16,429 nt of DNA from UBA2185 sp964564625 (GTDB lineage: Bacteria > Desulfobacterota > Syntrophia > Syntrophales > UBA2185): positions 1 to 16,429 of the forward strand of contig CAZMBE010000049.1 in NCBI GenBank assembly GCA_964564625.1, read 5' to 3'. Made by a program: the position numbers and the translations under genes. Every line of letters starts with the position of its first letter. The first letter of the stretch is position 1. The notes below the pieces were generated by a model. That model was not told the DNA's origin and searched no databases. It saw only the letters and a list, made by a program, of their open reading frames with translations. Shown here one piece after another: positions 7,188 through 14,517 of this stretch.

Positions 7188-9779
7188 ATGCCATCTTTCT
7201 CCCGTGTCAGTAGCGGTATCAAGGGATTGGATGAGATTCTGAATTTTCTGCAGACAGGCGACAATGTGGTCTTGCAGGTGGATGACATCGAAGATTACAA
7301 GTCCTTCGTAACCCCTTATGTGAACACCGCACTGGAAAATAACGAGCGCGTGGTGTACATGCGCTTTGCCCGTCATGAGCCCCTGCTGGGCATTAACGGG
7401 AATATCACTATTTACAAGCTGAACGCCGATGCCGGTTTTGAATCCTTCTCGACTCAGGTCCACAACATTATCCGGCAAGAGGGTCTGGATGTCTTTTATG
7501 TGTTTGACTGTCTCTCCGATTTGCTCATGGCCTGGGCGACGGATCTGATGATCGGGAATTTTTTTGTCATCACGTGCCCCTATCTGTTTGAATTGAATAC
7601 GGTCGCCTATTTTGCCATTTTGCGGGGACGTCACTCTTTCAAAACCGTGGCACGGATCCGCGAAACCACACAAATACTGCTTGATGTTTACAACTATGAG
7701 GGAAAAATCTGTGTCCATCCCTTGAAGGCCTGGAACCGATACACTCCCACCATGTTCCTGCCCCATATACAGGAAGGGGAAAAGTTCAACCCTCTCATGA
7801 GCAGTGTCGACGCCTCCAACCTCTTTTCCTTTCTGGCCCATAAAAGTTCGGTGAGCGCTGAACGGCATCTTGATTACTGGGACCGCATCTTTCTCCAGGC
7901 AAAACAATTGCGGAGCTATCCCGAAGAGGCGCCGGAGCGTCACGATATGGTTGAACGGCTTTCCCGAATCCTTATCGGCCGGGAAAGGCGTATGCTCTCC
8001 ATGGTGAGGAAATATTTTACCCTGCAGGATCTCCTGGAGATCAAGGATCGGTTTATCGGCACAGGATTCGTCGGCGGGAAAACGGTGGGTATGCTTCTGG
8101 CACGGAACATACTGCGGCAGGATAGCTCCTTCGATTGGTCCTCTCATCTGGAACACCACGATTCCTACTATGTCGGTTCCGACATCTTCTATTCTTATAT
8201 AGTGCAAAACGGCTGGTGGAAACTGCTCATGGCCCATAAGACCGAGGAGGGGTATTTTGAAGTGGCGAAAGAACTGAAAAACAAGATGCAGAACGGGGTC
8301 TTTCCCATGGAGGTCAAGGAACAGTTTCAGCTCATGCTTGAATATTATGGCCAGGCCCCTATTATCGTCCGATCCAGCAGTCTCCTGGAAGACGCCTTCG
8401 GCAACGCCTTCGCCGGCAAGTATGAAAGCTTTTTCTGCGCCAATCAGGGCACACCGGAACAGAGATACGAAGCTTTTGAAGAAGCCGTCCGCAAAATATT
8501 CGCCAGCACGATGAATGAAGACGCCCTTACCTACCGCCTTCAGCGGGGCCTCGACAAACAGGACGAGCAGATGGCGCTTCTTGTACAACGTGTATCCGGT
8601 TCCCACCGAAAGCACTACTTCTTTCCGGAACTGGCCGGGGTTGGTCTCTCGTATAACACATTTGTCTGGAAACAAGGTATGGATCCAAAAGCGGGCATGC
8701 TGCGCCTCGTCTTCGGCCTGGGAACCAGGGCAGTGAATCGTGTGGAAAATGATTACCCGCGCATTGTCGCCCTGGATGCCCCGCTGGTGAAAGCCCATAC
8801 CGGAATAAGCGATGCACGCCGTTTCTCCCAGCATGATGTGGATATGCTGAATCTTGAGGAAAACCATTTTCAGTCCCTTTCCCTGTCGCAGGTTCTTGAA
8901 GAAGGTCTGGAAGCGCAGATGGAACTATTAGGTGTGCGCGATACTGAAGCATCAAACCAGATGCGGGCTATGGGAAAACCGGTGAGGGATTTCTGGATTC
9001 TTACCTTTGATGAACTTTTGTCCACTACCGATTTTCCGACAATCATGTCCAGAATGCTAAAGACGATCGAAACAGGCTATGAATATCCTGTGGACATTGA
9101 GTTTACGGGAAATTTCAACATCGAAGGAAAACTGCAGGTGAACCTGCTCCAGTGCCGCCCCTTCCAGACGAAGGGACAAAATATCCGGGTGACCATTCCC
9201 GAACAGATTCGTGAGGAGAGCGTACTGCTGCGGCAGGAGGGTAACTTTATGGGGGGCAGCGTTTCCCAGTCCATCTCACGGATCATCTACATCGATCCTC
9301 AGGGTTATACAAAATTGTCCCTTTCCAAGAAATATGATGTGGCACGACTCGTGGGCCGGTTAAACAAGTTGATTATCAACCGCAAAGATACGCCGACGGT
9401 GCTACTGGGACCGGGCCGCTGGGGCACCACGACGCCTGCCATGGGTGTGCCGGTCACTTTCTCCGAAATCAATAATATCAGTGTCATTGCCGAAATCGCA
9501 TACAAAGACGGCAGCCTCATCCCCGATCTTTCATTCGGGACCCATTTTTTCCAGGACCTAGTGGAGATGGATGTTTTTTATATGGCAGTCTATCCCGATA
9601 AGGAAAATGTCTTCTTCAATACGGCATGGCTGGAATCCCTGCCCAACCTTCTCGCAGATATGTCCACACAGGACAGCCACTATGCGGACGTAGTTCGCGT
9701 GTATGACGTGGAGGCGAAAAACCTGAAACTTCTGTCCGATGTGGTTACCCAGCGGCTGATCTGCTTTACCCAGCCGTAA
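7188..9779 (+). CDS. KaiC-like/PPDK ATP-grasp fusion protein of unknown function
   Basis: This 863-residue protein has three parts. Residues 5-200 resemble a KaiC/RecA fold (SSGIKGLDEIL at 8-18; FYVFDCLSDL at 103-112 like Walker B), but the P-loop position (23-40) has no GKT/S, so it probably cannot hydrolyse ATP there. Residues 285-660 are the PPDK/PEP-synthase N-terminal ATP-grasp: GGKTVGMLLA (296-305), IIVRSSSLLEDAFGNAFAGK (392-411), LVQRVSG (465-471) and QCRPF (655-659). Residues 665-863 are unassigned; notable stretches are GPGRWGTTTPAMGVPV (741-756) and PDLSFGTHFFQDLVEMD (779-795). No phosphohistidine swivel motif or PEP-binding barrel follows, so it cannot be an ordinary PEP synthase or PPDK. 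The ATG has GAGG 7 bases upstream. It diverges from the activator gene, and no transmembrane segment is evident. A phosphotransfer or regulatory role is possible; the substrate is unknown. Confidence 0.85.
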   Translation: MPSFSRVSSGIKGLDEILNFLQTGDNVVLQVDDIEDYKSFVTPYVNTALENNERVVYMRFARHEPLLGINGNITIYKLNADAGFESFSTQVHNIIRQEGLDVFYVFDCLSDLLMAWATDLMIGNFFVITCPYLFELNTVAYFAILRGRHSFKTVARIRETTQILLDVYNYEGKICVHPLKAWNRYTPTMFLPHIQEGEKFNPLMSSVDASNLFSFLAHKSSVSAERHLDYWDRIFLQAKQLRSYPEEAPERHDMVERLSRILIGRERRMLSMVRKYFTLQDLLEIKDRFIGTGFVGGKTVGMLLARNILRQDSSFDWSSHLEHHDSYYVGSDIFYSYIVQNGWWKLLMAHKTEEGYFEVAKELKNKMQNGVFPMEVKEQFQLMLEYYGQAPIIVRSSSLLEDAFGNAFAGKYESFFCANQGTPEQRYEAFEEAVRKIFASTMNEDALTYRLQRGLDKQDEQMALLVQRVSGSHRKHYFFPELAGVGLSYNTFVWKQGMDPKAGMLRLVFGLGTRAVNRVENDYPRIVALDAPLVKAHTGISDARRFSQHDVDMLNLEENHFQSLSLSQVLEEGLEAQMELLGVRDTEASNQMRAMGKPVRDFWILTFDELLSTTDFPTIMSRMLKTIETGYEYPVDIEFTGNFNIEGKLQVNLLQCRPFQTKGQNIRVTIPEQIREESVLLRQEGNFMGGSVSQSISRIIYIDPQGYTKLSLSKKYDVARLVGRLNKLIINRKDTPTVLLGPGRWGTTTPAMGVPVTFSEINNISVIAEIAYKDGSLIPDLSFGTHFFQDLVEMDVFYMAVYPDKENVFFNTAWLESLPNLLADMSTQDSHYADVVRVYDVEAKNLKLLSDVVTQRLICFTQP

Positions 9780-9794
9780 GAACTTGGTGAGACA

Positions 9795-9827
9795 AACAGC
9801 CGCAGCGTGAAGAGAACTGCGGCTGTT
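9795..9827. terminator. Hairpin terminator between convergent genes
   Basis: An 11-bp perfect inverted repeat (AACAGCCGCAG at 9795-9805, CTGCGGCTGTT at 9817-9827) encloses an 11-base loop. It lies 15 bp after the ATP-grasp gene stop and 35 bp beyond the gdhA stop, so it can serve both strands. The following T-runs are short (TTCTT on plus, TTTGT on minus), so efficiency may be moderate. Confidence 0.7.
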
Positions 9828-9862
9828 CTTGGTGATGATGTATAGTCAGATGTAACGACTGA

Positions 9863-11218
9863 TTACACGACGCCGTAGGCCAACATGGCGTTGGCTACTT
9901 TGATGAAGCCGGCGATGTTGGCGCCGGTTACGTAGTCGCCTTTCTTGCCGTAGGTTTCAGCGGTTTCAACACAGGCCTTGTGGATGCTCTTCATAATGAT
10001 CAGGAGCCTCTTATCCACTTCATCTCGTGTCCATGATATCTTCATGCTGTTCTGGCTCATTTCCAGACCGGAGGTGGCTACGCCGCCGGCATTTGAGGCC
10101 TTTCCCGGGGCGTACAGGATATTGTTTTCCTGGAAAATCTTTACGGCATCCGGAGTGGACGGCATATTCGCTCCCTCAGCGACGCAGATGCAGCCATTCT
10201 TTACAAGGGCCGCAGCGTGAGAAGCGTCAATTTCATTCTGGGTGGCGCAGGGCATGGCGATATCGACCTTGATGCCCTGGTCGCGGATCACGTCCCAGAC
10301 ACTGGCCCCTTCGTAGCATGCGGTTTTGTATTTATCTGCGTATTCCTTGATCCGCCCGCGTTTGACGTTCTTCAGTTCCATGACATACATGCACTTTTTG
10401 TCGTCGATGCCTTTCTCGTCCACAACGGTAGAGCTGGAATCGCACAGGGTGATGACCTTTCCGCCCAACTGGTTGACCTTCTCCACGGTGTACTGTGCCA
10501 CGTTGCCAGAGCCGCTGACGGCGACGACCTTGCCTTTATAATCTAGGCCGCGCGTAGCCAGCATTTCTGCCGCAAAATAGGTTGTTCCATACCCGGTCGC
10601 CTCGGGGCGAATCAGGCTGCCGCCATATTCGAGGCCCTTGCCGGTCAGAACACCAGTGTGTTCATTGCGGATTTTCTTGTAATAACCGTAAAGATAACCG
10701 ATCTCACGAGCGCCCACGCCTATATCGCCGGCGGGGACGTCCGTTTCCGGACCGACATGGCGGAACATTTCACGCATGAAGGCCTGACAGAAACGCATCA
10801 CTTCGCCATCCGATTTCCCCTTGGGATCAAAATCCGATCCGCCCTTGGCGCCACCCATGGGCAGTGTCGTCAAGGCGTTCTTGAAGGTCTGTTCAAAACC
10901 TAAAAATTTAATGATCCCCAGATTTACGGAGGGATGGAAACGGAGCCCGCCCTTGAAAGGCCCGATGGCGTTGTTGTACTGGATCCGGAATCCCCGGTTG
11001 ACCCTGACATTGCCTTTGTCGTCCACCCAGGGAACCCTGAAAATCATCGATCGCTCGGGCTCCACGATCCGCTCATAGATGTTTGCCTTCACAAACTCCG
11101 GGTGTCTTTTGGCCGTCGGCTCAAGTGTTTCCATAACCTCTTCCACAGCCTGATGGAACTCCGGCTGATCGGGATCGATCTGTTTGACCTTTGCGAGTAC
11201 ATCTTTAATGACTGACAT
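9863..11218 (-). CDS. gdhA: NADP-type glutamate dehydrogenase
   Basis: This 451-residue protein is a full-length hexameric-type glutamate dehydrogenase, interconverting 2-oxoglutarate plus ammonium and glutamate. GPFKGGLRFHP (86-96), the catalytic-lysine motif PMGGAKGG (K125, 120-127) and PAGDIGVG (D165, 162-169) form the substrate site. The dinucleotide fold has GSGNV (236-240), and the second strand ends in DSSS (260-263), as in NADP-preferring enzymes, pointing to a biosynthetic role. The ATG is preceded by AAAGGGG with a 6-base spacer. It lies 67 bp downstream of nrpR on the same strand, probably in one transcript, and converges on the ATP-grasp gene. Together with the GOGAT operon it gives the cell a second, ATP-free route to glutamate. 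Confidence 0.96.
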   Translation of the reverse strand: MSVIKDVLAKVKQIDPDQPEFHQAVEEVMETLEPTAKRHPEFVKANIYERIVEPERSMIFRVPWVDDKGNVRVNRGFRIQYNNAIGPFKGGLRFHPSVNLGIIKFLGFEQTFKNALTTLPMGGAKGGSDFDPKGKSDGEVMRFCQAFMREMFRHVGPETDVPAGDIGVGAREIGYLYGYYKKIRNEHTGVLTGKGLEYGGSLIRPEATGYGTTYFAAEMLATRGLDYKGKVVAVSGSGNVAQYTVEKVNQLGGKVITLCDSSSTVVDEKGIDDKKCMYVMELKNVKRGRIKEYADKYKTACYEGASVWDVIRDQGIKVDIAMPCATQNEIDASHAAALVKNGCICVAEGANMPSTPDAVKIFQENNILYAPGKASNAGGVATSGLEMSQNSMKISWTRDEVDKRLLIIMKSIHKACVETAETYGKKGDYVTGANIAGFIKVANAMLAYGVV

Positions 11219-11256
11219 AATAAACCCCTTTCATAAATTAGATTTTTCTATTTGTA

Positions 11257-11275
11257 TATGTCATTTACAGACATA
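11257..11275. promoter_or_regulatory. Dyad TATGTC-N7-GACATA between nrpR and gdhA
   Basis: A perfect 6-bp inverted repeat with a 7-base spacer lies 39-57 bases upstream of the gdhA start, within the 67-bp nrpR-gdhA gap. It could be an operator for gdhA or a small mRNA stem. It does not match the GGCA-N6-TGCC site upstream of nrpR. No convincing separate gdhA promoter was seen, only a TATACA that overlaps the dyad on the minus strand. Confidence 0.35.
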
Positions 11276-11285
11276 AAGAACCCCA

Positions 11286-12308
11286 TTATATACCTTTAAT
11301 CAGCTCATCGAAAGGCTGCATGGCCCTATATTCCATCACGGTGGACATGGCCAGGTGCTCCACTTCAAACGCTGCTTCCTGGACACATGCGGGCGGATTG
11401 AGACCGCCGATCAGGATGACACCCACTTTGTTCATATCTACAGGAACCTGACATACAGCCTCGCTGATTTCACCCATTATAAGGACGCCATTGATACCTG
11501 CTTTTTCGAGTTTTGCGAGCAGGGAGCAAGTCAGCGGGTAGCAGGGCGCCGGAATTTCCCGAAAGTTCGCGAGAATGGTGCCTTCCCCCTTTGTAATCGC
11601 GTTAGTCACAGAGGTCATTTTCCCCCGGATAAAAACCTCTGACGGATCGAGAGATGAACCGGAGTAATGGATCAGTTCCACAAATCTCAGGGGGTAGCGG
11701 TTTTTTACCTGGAGGATGCCGCCAAATTTTGAATCCATCGGAATGCCGTGCTTCAGGAGGACTCCATTGACAACAATGCTGCATACCGTCGCAAAACCGA
11801 TCTTTCCTTCGGGGATAAGAACTCCTCCAAGGTATTGGCCCTCGTTGGCAGTTGCAACGCGATTGCTCACGACAAAATCCGATTCAAAAACCGGCTCCAT
11901 GATCTTGAGCGCATAAGGAAACGAGGTCTTTGAAAACAATGAAATATTAATCGGCAGAAGACCATCACCTGTGTCTGGATCGAATGTCGTCTGGAAGGCC
12001 AGGATCTCAATACGCGAGATCGCGAGTCCTACTTTGTCCCGGACCCTTGCTTTGCCGACTTCGTCGATTCCCATAGCCGTTATAACTCGTCCGTCTCTTT
12101 TATCCACCAGCCTCGTGAGGCCTTTTTCATCCATGAGTTTCAGATGATAACGGACAGCCCGCTCGCTGGGCATAAAGCCCCTGTCCTGCATTTTCCGGGC
12201 GATCAGACGGGAACCAAGAGGTCCTCCGGCTTCATGGAGGATACGCAGGATCATCAGGGTTTTTCTCTCAACCGCTTCATCTCTTATAAAAACTTTACCC
12301 ATCGGCAA
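11286..12308 (-). CDS. nrpR: NrpR-like transcriptional repressor (winged helix plus DUF128/NRD)
   Basis: Residues 12-80 form a winged-helix DNA-binding domain (LGSRLIARKMQDRG, ERAVRYHLKLMDEKGL). Residues 95-335 are one NrpR regulatory domain (DUF128), with FGGILQVKN (195-203), LDPSEVFI (220-227), ILANFREIP (245-253), GINGVLIMGE (271-280) and GGLNP (301-305). In methanogens NrpR represses nitrogen-assimilation genes and is released by 2-oxoglutarate; one winged helix plus one regulatory domain matches the simpler archaeal forms. The 340-residue frame starts at TTG (12308), 7 bases after AAGGA; the ATG at 12302 (338 residues) is the alternative, with a longer 13-base spacing. The gene precedes gdhA by 67 bp. 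A dyad at its promoter suggests autorepression. Family assignment is good; the target genes are inferred. Confidence 0.88.
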   Translation of the reverse strand: MPMGKVFIRDEAVERKTLMILRILHEAGGPLGSRLIARKMQDRGFMPSERAVRYHLKLMDEKGLTRLVDKRDGRVITAMGIDEVGKARVRDKVGLAISRIEILAFQTTFDPDTGDGLLPINISLFSKTSFPYALKIMEPVFESDFVVSNRVATANEGQYLGGVLIPEGKIGFATVCSIVVNGVLLKHGIPMDSKFGGILQVKNRYPLRFVELIHYSGSSLDPSEVFIRGKMTSVTNAITKGEGTILANFREIPAPCYPLTCSLLAKLEKAGINGVLIMGEISEAVCQVPVDMNKVGVILIGGLNPPACVQEAAFEVEHLAMSTVMEYRAMQPFDELIKGI

Positions 12309-12329
12309 TCGGCAATCCTTTGCCGATTG
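12306..12329. promoter_or_regulatory. Candidate NrpR operator, perfect 10-bp inverted repeat
   Basis: CAATCGGCAA (12306-12315) and TTGCCGATTG (12320-12329) are perfect mirror arms around TCCT. The core reads GGCA-N6-TGCC (12311-12324), the same 4-6-4 geometry I recall for NrpR operators in Methanococcus (GGAA-N6-TTCC) and Methanosarcina (GGTA-N6-TACC). It abuts the -10 and covers the expected start site of the nrpR promoter, where a repressor would block transcription. If transcription begins near 12323 the 5' arm is only partly in the RNA, which favours a DNA operator over an RNA hairpin. Confidence 0.55.
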
Positions 12330-12358
12330 GTACTACAAGGAATCGTATGACCTGTCAA
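12330..12358 (-). promoter_or_regulatory. Sigma-70 promoter of nrpR(-gdhA)
   Basis: On the minus strand a perfect -35 TTGACA (12353-12358) is followed after 17 bases by TAGTAC (12330-12335), a 3/6 match to the -10. Start would fall near 12323, giving a leader of 15-20 bases that contains AAAGGA. The weak -10 and abutting dyad fit a repressible promoter. Confidence 0.5.
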
Positions 12359-12581
12359 TAAAAAATTTCACCTTTTAAGGAGGGAGTGGGAAAGTATTGA
12401 ATTACTTTTTTACTATAATCCGCAAATGCTGGATAATGGTCATGCAAACGATTAATCTGCGCTTATTTATTCAATGGCGGTGAATCATTTTTTTACTAAT
12501 TATTTATACTTTCCTTCCCTTTCTTAACAGCATATTTATAGCTTTATCGTTATTATAAAAAAAAGCGGATAGGTGCATTCT
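12359..12581. other. AT-rich gap upstream of the kdp operon
   Basis: About 220 bp of AT-rich sequence lies between the nrpR promoter and the first kdp-operon ORF. It should hold the kdp promoter and any KdpE site. I see an isolated TATAAT (12414-12419) without a properly spaced -35, a TATACT (12505-12510), a TTAACA (12524-12529), and T-rich tracts around 12487-12520. No GG-N10-GC sigma-54 site on the plus strand and no recognisable riboswitch was found, so I assign no promoter. Confidence 0.4.
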
Positions 12582-12662
12582 ATGGATTTTATATTTCTAT
12601 GCCTGATCGGGATTTTTTTCGGAATAACCTGGTTTTTTATCAGGATAGTCGATTCTCTTTAG
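12582..12662 (+). CDS. 26-residue membrane peptide at the head of the kdp operon
   Basis: The frame encodes MDFIFLCLIGIFFGITWFF followed by IRIVDSL, a single hydrophobic span with a short polar tail. The ATG has GGATAGGTG upstream (AGGTG with a 6-base spacer). Its stop codon overlaps the AGAGG ribosome site of kdpF (12661-12665), and the gap to kdpF is only 11 bp, so translation is probably coupled. I believe similar tiny hydrophobic ORFs precede kdpF in other proteobacteria, but this is from memory. It may be an extra small subunit or stabiliser of the Kdp complex; no function is established. Confidence 0.6.
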   Translation: MDFIFLCLIGIFFGITWFFIRIVDSL

Positions 12663-12673
12663 AGGTATTCAAA

Positions 12674-12766
12674 ATGACTCCTTTCTATATAGTTGGATCA
12701 ATTATTGTTGTCGGTCTTATCGTGTATCTGTTTATAGCCCTGCTTAAACCGGAGTTGTTCACATGA
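12674..12766 (+). CDS. kdpF: KdpF, small subunit of the Kdp K+ ATPase
   Basis: This 30-residue peptide (MTPFYIVGSIIVVGLIVYLF, then IALLKPELFT) has one transmembrane segment and the short polar C-terminal end typical of KdpF, e.g. the 29-residue E. coli protein. KdpF stabilises the KdpABC complex in the inner membrane. AGAGG lies 8 bases upstream of the ATG. Its TGA overlaps the kdpA ATG (ATGA at 12763-12766), and the kdpA ribosome site (GGAG, 12751-12754) lies inside it, so kdpA translation is likely coupled. Confidence 0.85.
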   Translation: MTPFYIVGSIIVVGLIVYLFIALLKPELFT

Positions 12767-14505
12767 CCGCCAACGGACTCCTTCAGGTTGCACTCTATTT
12801 CATTGTGCTTATTGCCGCGGCGATACCCCTGGGGAATTATATGGCCAAAGTCTATTCAGGGGAACCGGTGTTATTACGCAGGATCGCCGGACCTCTGGAA
12901 CGATGGATTTACCGATGCTGCCGGATTGATGCAGAACAGGAAATGTCCTGGAAGACCTATGCCGGAGGATTGATCATTTTCAATCTGGTGGGTTGCTTTT
13001 CCGTTTATCTGCTGCAACGGTTTCAGGGATTCCTGCCGCTCAATCCCCAAGGATTTTCGGCTGTTCCTTCCGATCTCGCCTTCAATACCGCCGTCAGCTT
13101 CGTGACCAATACGAACTGGCAGAACTACGGCGGTGAAACGACGATGAGTTATTTAACGCAGATGGCAGGATTGGCCGTGCAGAACTTTGCATCCGCAGCG
13201 TCTGGTATGTCTGTATTGATAGCCTTTACAAGAGGGATGAAGAGGACCCTTTCTCAAACTGTCGGAAACGTATGGGTGGATATTACACGCTCGATTGTTT
13301 ATATCCTTCTGCCTCTTTCACTGATTATGGCACTCTTCCTCACTTCACAGGGTGTGGTGCAAACGTTCAATGGTTCCGCCAGGGTTCAGTTCTTGGAGCG
13401 AACCACGGACGGAGAAGGGCACGGTGTGACCGAACATTACATTCCCTTAGGGCCCGCGGCGAGTCAGATAGCCATCAAGCAATTGGGAACAAACGGCGGA
13501 GGGTTCTTTAACGCCAATTCGGCCCACCCTCTGGAAAATCCGACACCGCTCTCAAATTTTGTGGAGATGCTTGCCATTCTGCTTATCCCGGCGGCGCTTT
13601 GTATAACCTTTGGGAGGATGCTGGGAGACAAGAAGCAGGGATGGGCGATCCTCGCTGCAATGATGGTGATTCTCATGCCGCTCATGGGGATCTGCTTATA
13701 CAGTGAACAAGCGGGCAATGTTTCCTTCCATCATATGAATGTTGATCAGGCCGCTTACGCCCTTCAGTCCGGCGGAAACATGGAAGGGAAGGAGGTCCGT
13801 TTCGGAATCACAAATTCCGTTCTCTGGGCGGTTGCGACGACGGCCGCCTCCAATGGAAGCGTCAATGCCATGCACGATTCGTTCACGCCGTTGGGCGGCC
13901 TTGTTCCCCTCTGGCTGATGCAGCTTGGAGAAGTTGTCTTTGGGGGCGTAGGTTCCGGTCTGTACGGCATGCTTATGTTTGTCATCCTCGCTGTCTTTAT
14001 TGCAGGGCTCATGGTAGGACGCACACCGGAATACCTTGGCAAGAAGATCGAGGCCTTTGAGATCAAAATGGCCTCCCTTGTCATCTTCATCCCCGCGTTT
14101 GCCATCCTCCTTGGAACGGCCCTTGCTGTTGTAACTAAAGCGGAGCTTTCCGGAATTTTCAATGCCGGACCCCACGGTTTCTCCGAAATTCTTTACGCCT
14201 TTTCGTCGGCGGCGAATAACAACGGCAGCGCATTCGCCGGCTTGAACGCCAATTCACTCTTCTATAACACAACCCTCGGCCTTGCCATGCTCATCGGACG
14301 CTTCTGGCTTATGATACCCGTGTTGGCTGCGGCTGGCTCCCTGGCGCGCAAAAAGGCAGTCCCTCCAAGTGCAGGTACGCTGCCCACCTCTACACCACTG
14401 TTTGTGCTGTTTCTGGTAGCGGTGATCATTTTGGTCGGAGCGCTGACGTTCATTCCTGCTCTCGCCTTGGGACCGATTGCCGAACACCTGGCCTGGATTC
14501 GATAA
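12763..14505 (+). CDS. kdpA: KdpA, K+-translocating subunit of the Kdp ATPase
   Basis: This 580-residue integral membrane protein is the channel-like subunit that selects and carries K+ in the high-affinity KdpFABC pump. Four pore-loop regions are visible: TNWQNYGGE (117-125), GTNGGGFFNANSAHP (242-256), TTAASNGSVNAM (359-370) and SAANNNGSAFAG (482-493). Many hydrophobic spans match the ten-helix KdpA layout, and the length is slightly above E. coli KdpA (about 557). The ATG overlaps the kdpF stop, with GGAG 8 bases upstream. kdpB follows after 12 bp. Kdp is normally induced by K+ limitation through KdpDE, which are not in this window. Confidence 0.97.
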   Translation: MTANGLLQVALYFIVLIAAAIPLGNYMAKVYSGEPVLLRRIAGPLERWIYRCCRIDAEQEMSWKTYAGGLIIFNLVGCFSVYLLQRFQGFLPLNPQGFSAVPSDLAFNTAVSFVTNTNWQNYGGETTMSYLTQMAGLAVQNFASAASGMSVLIAFTRGMKRTLSQTVGNVWVDITRSIVYILLPLSLIMALFLTSQGVVQTFNGSARVQFLERTTDGEGHGVTEHYIPLGPAASQIAIKQLGTNGGGFFNANSAHPLENPTPLSNFVEMLAILLIPAALCITFGRMLGDKKQGWAILAAMMVILMPLMGICLYSEQAGNVSFHHMNVDQAAYALQSGGNMEGKEVRFGITNSVLWAVATTAASNGSVNAMHDSFTPLGGLVPLWLMQLGEVVFGGVGSGLYGMLMFVILAVFIAGLMVGRTPEYLGKKIEAFEIKMASLVIFIPAFAILLGTALAVVTKAELSGIFNAGPHGFSEILYAFSSAANNNGSAFAGLNANSLFYNTTLGLAMLIGRFWLMIPVLAAAGSLARKKAVPPSAGTLPTSTPLFVLFLVAVIILVGALTFIPALALGPIAEHLAWIR

Positions 14506-14517
14506 TGAGGTGAAAAT

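Noticed and set aside
7170..8867. 565-residue open frame on the minus strand opposite the ATP-grasp gene
   Set aside because: It lies antisense to a gene with clear PPDK motifs, has no family resemblance and a composition typical of a reverse-frame shadow.
12414..12419. TATAAT as a kdp promoter -10
   Set aside because: The only good -35-like hexamer (TTGAAT, 12397-12402) is just 11 bases away; spacing is wrong.
12524..12556. TTAACA plus TATTAT as a kdp promoter
   Set aside because: Spacing is 21 bases, too long for sigma-70.
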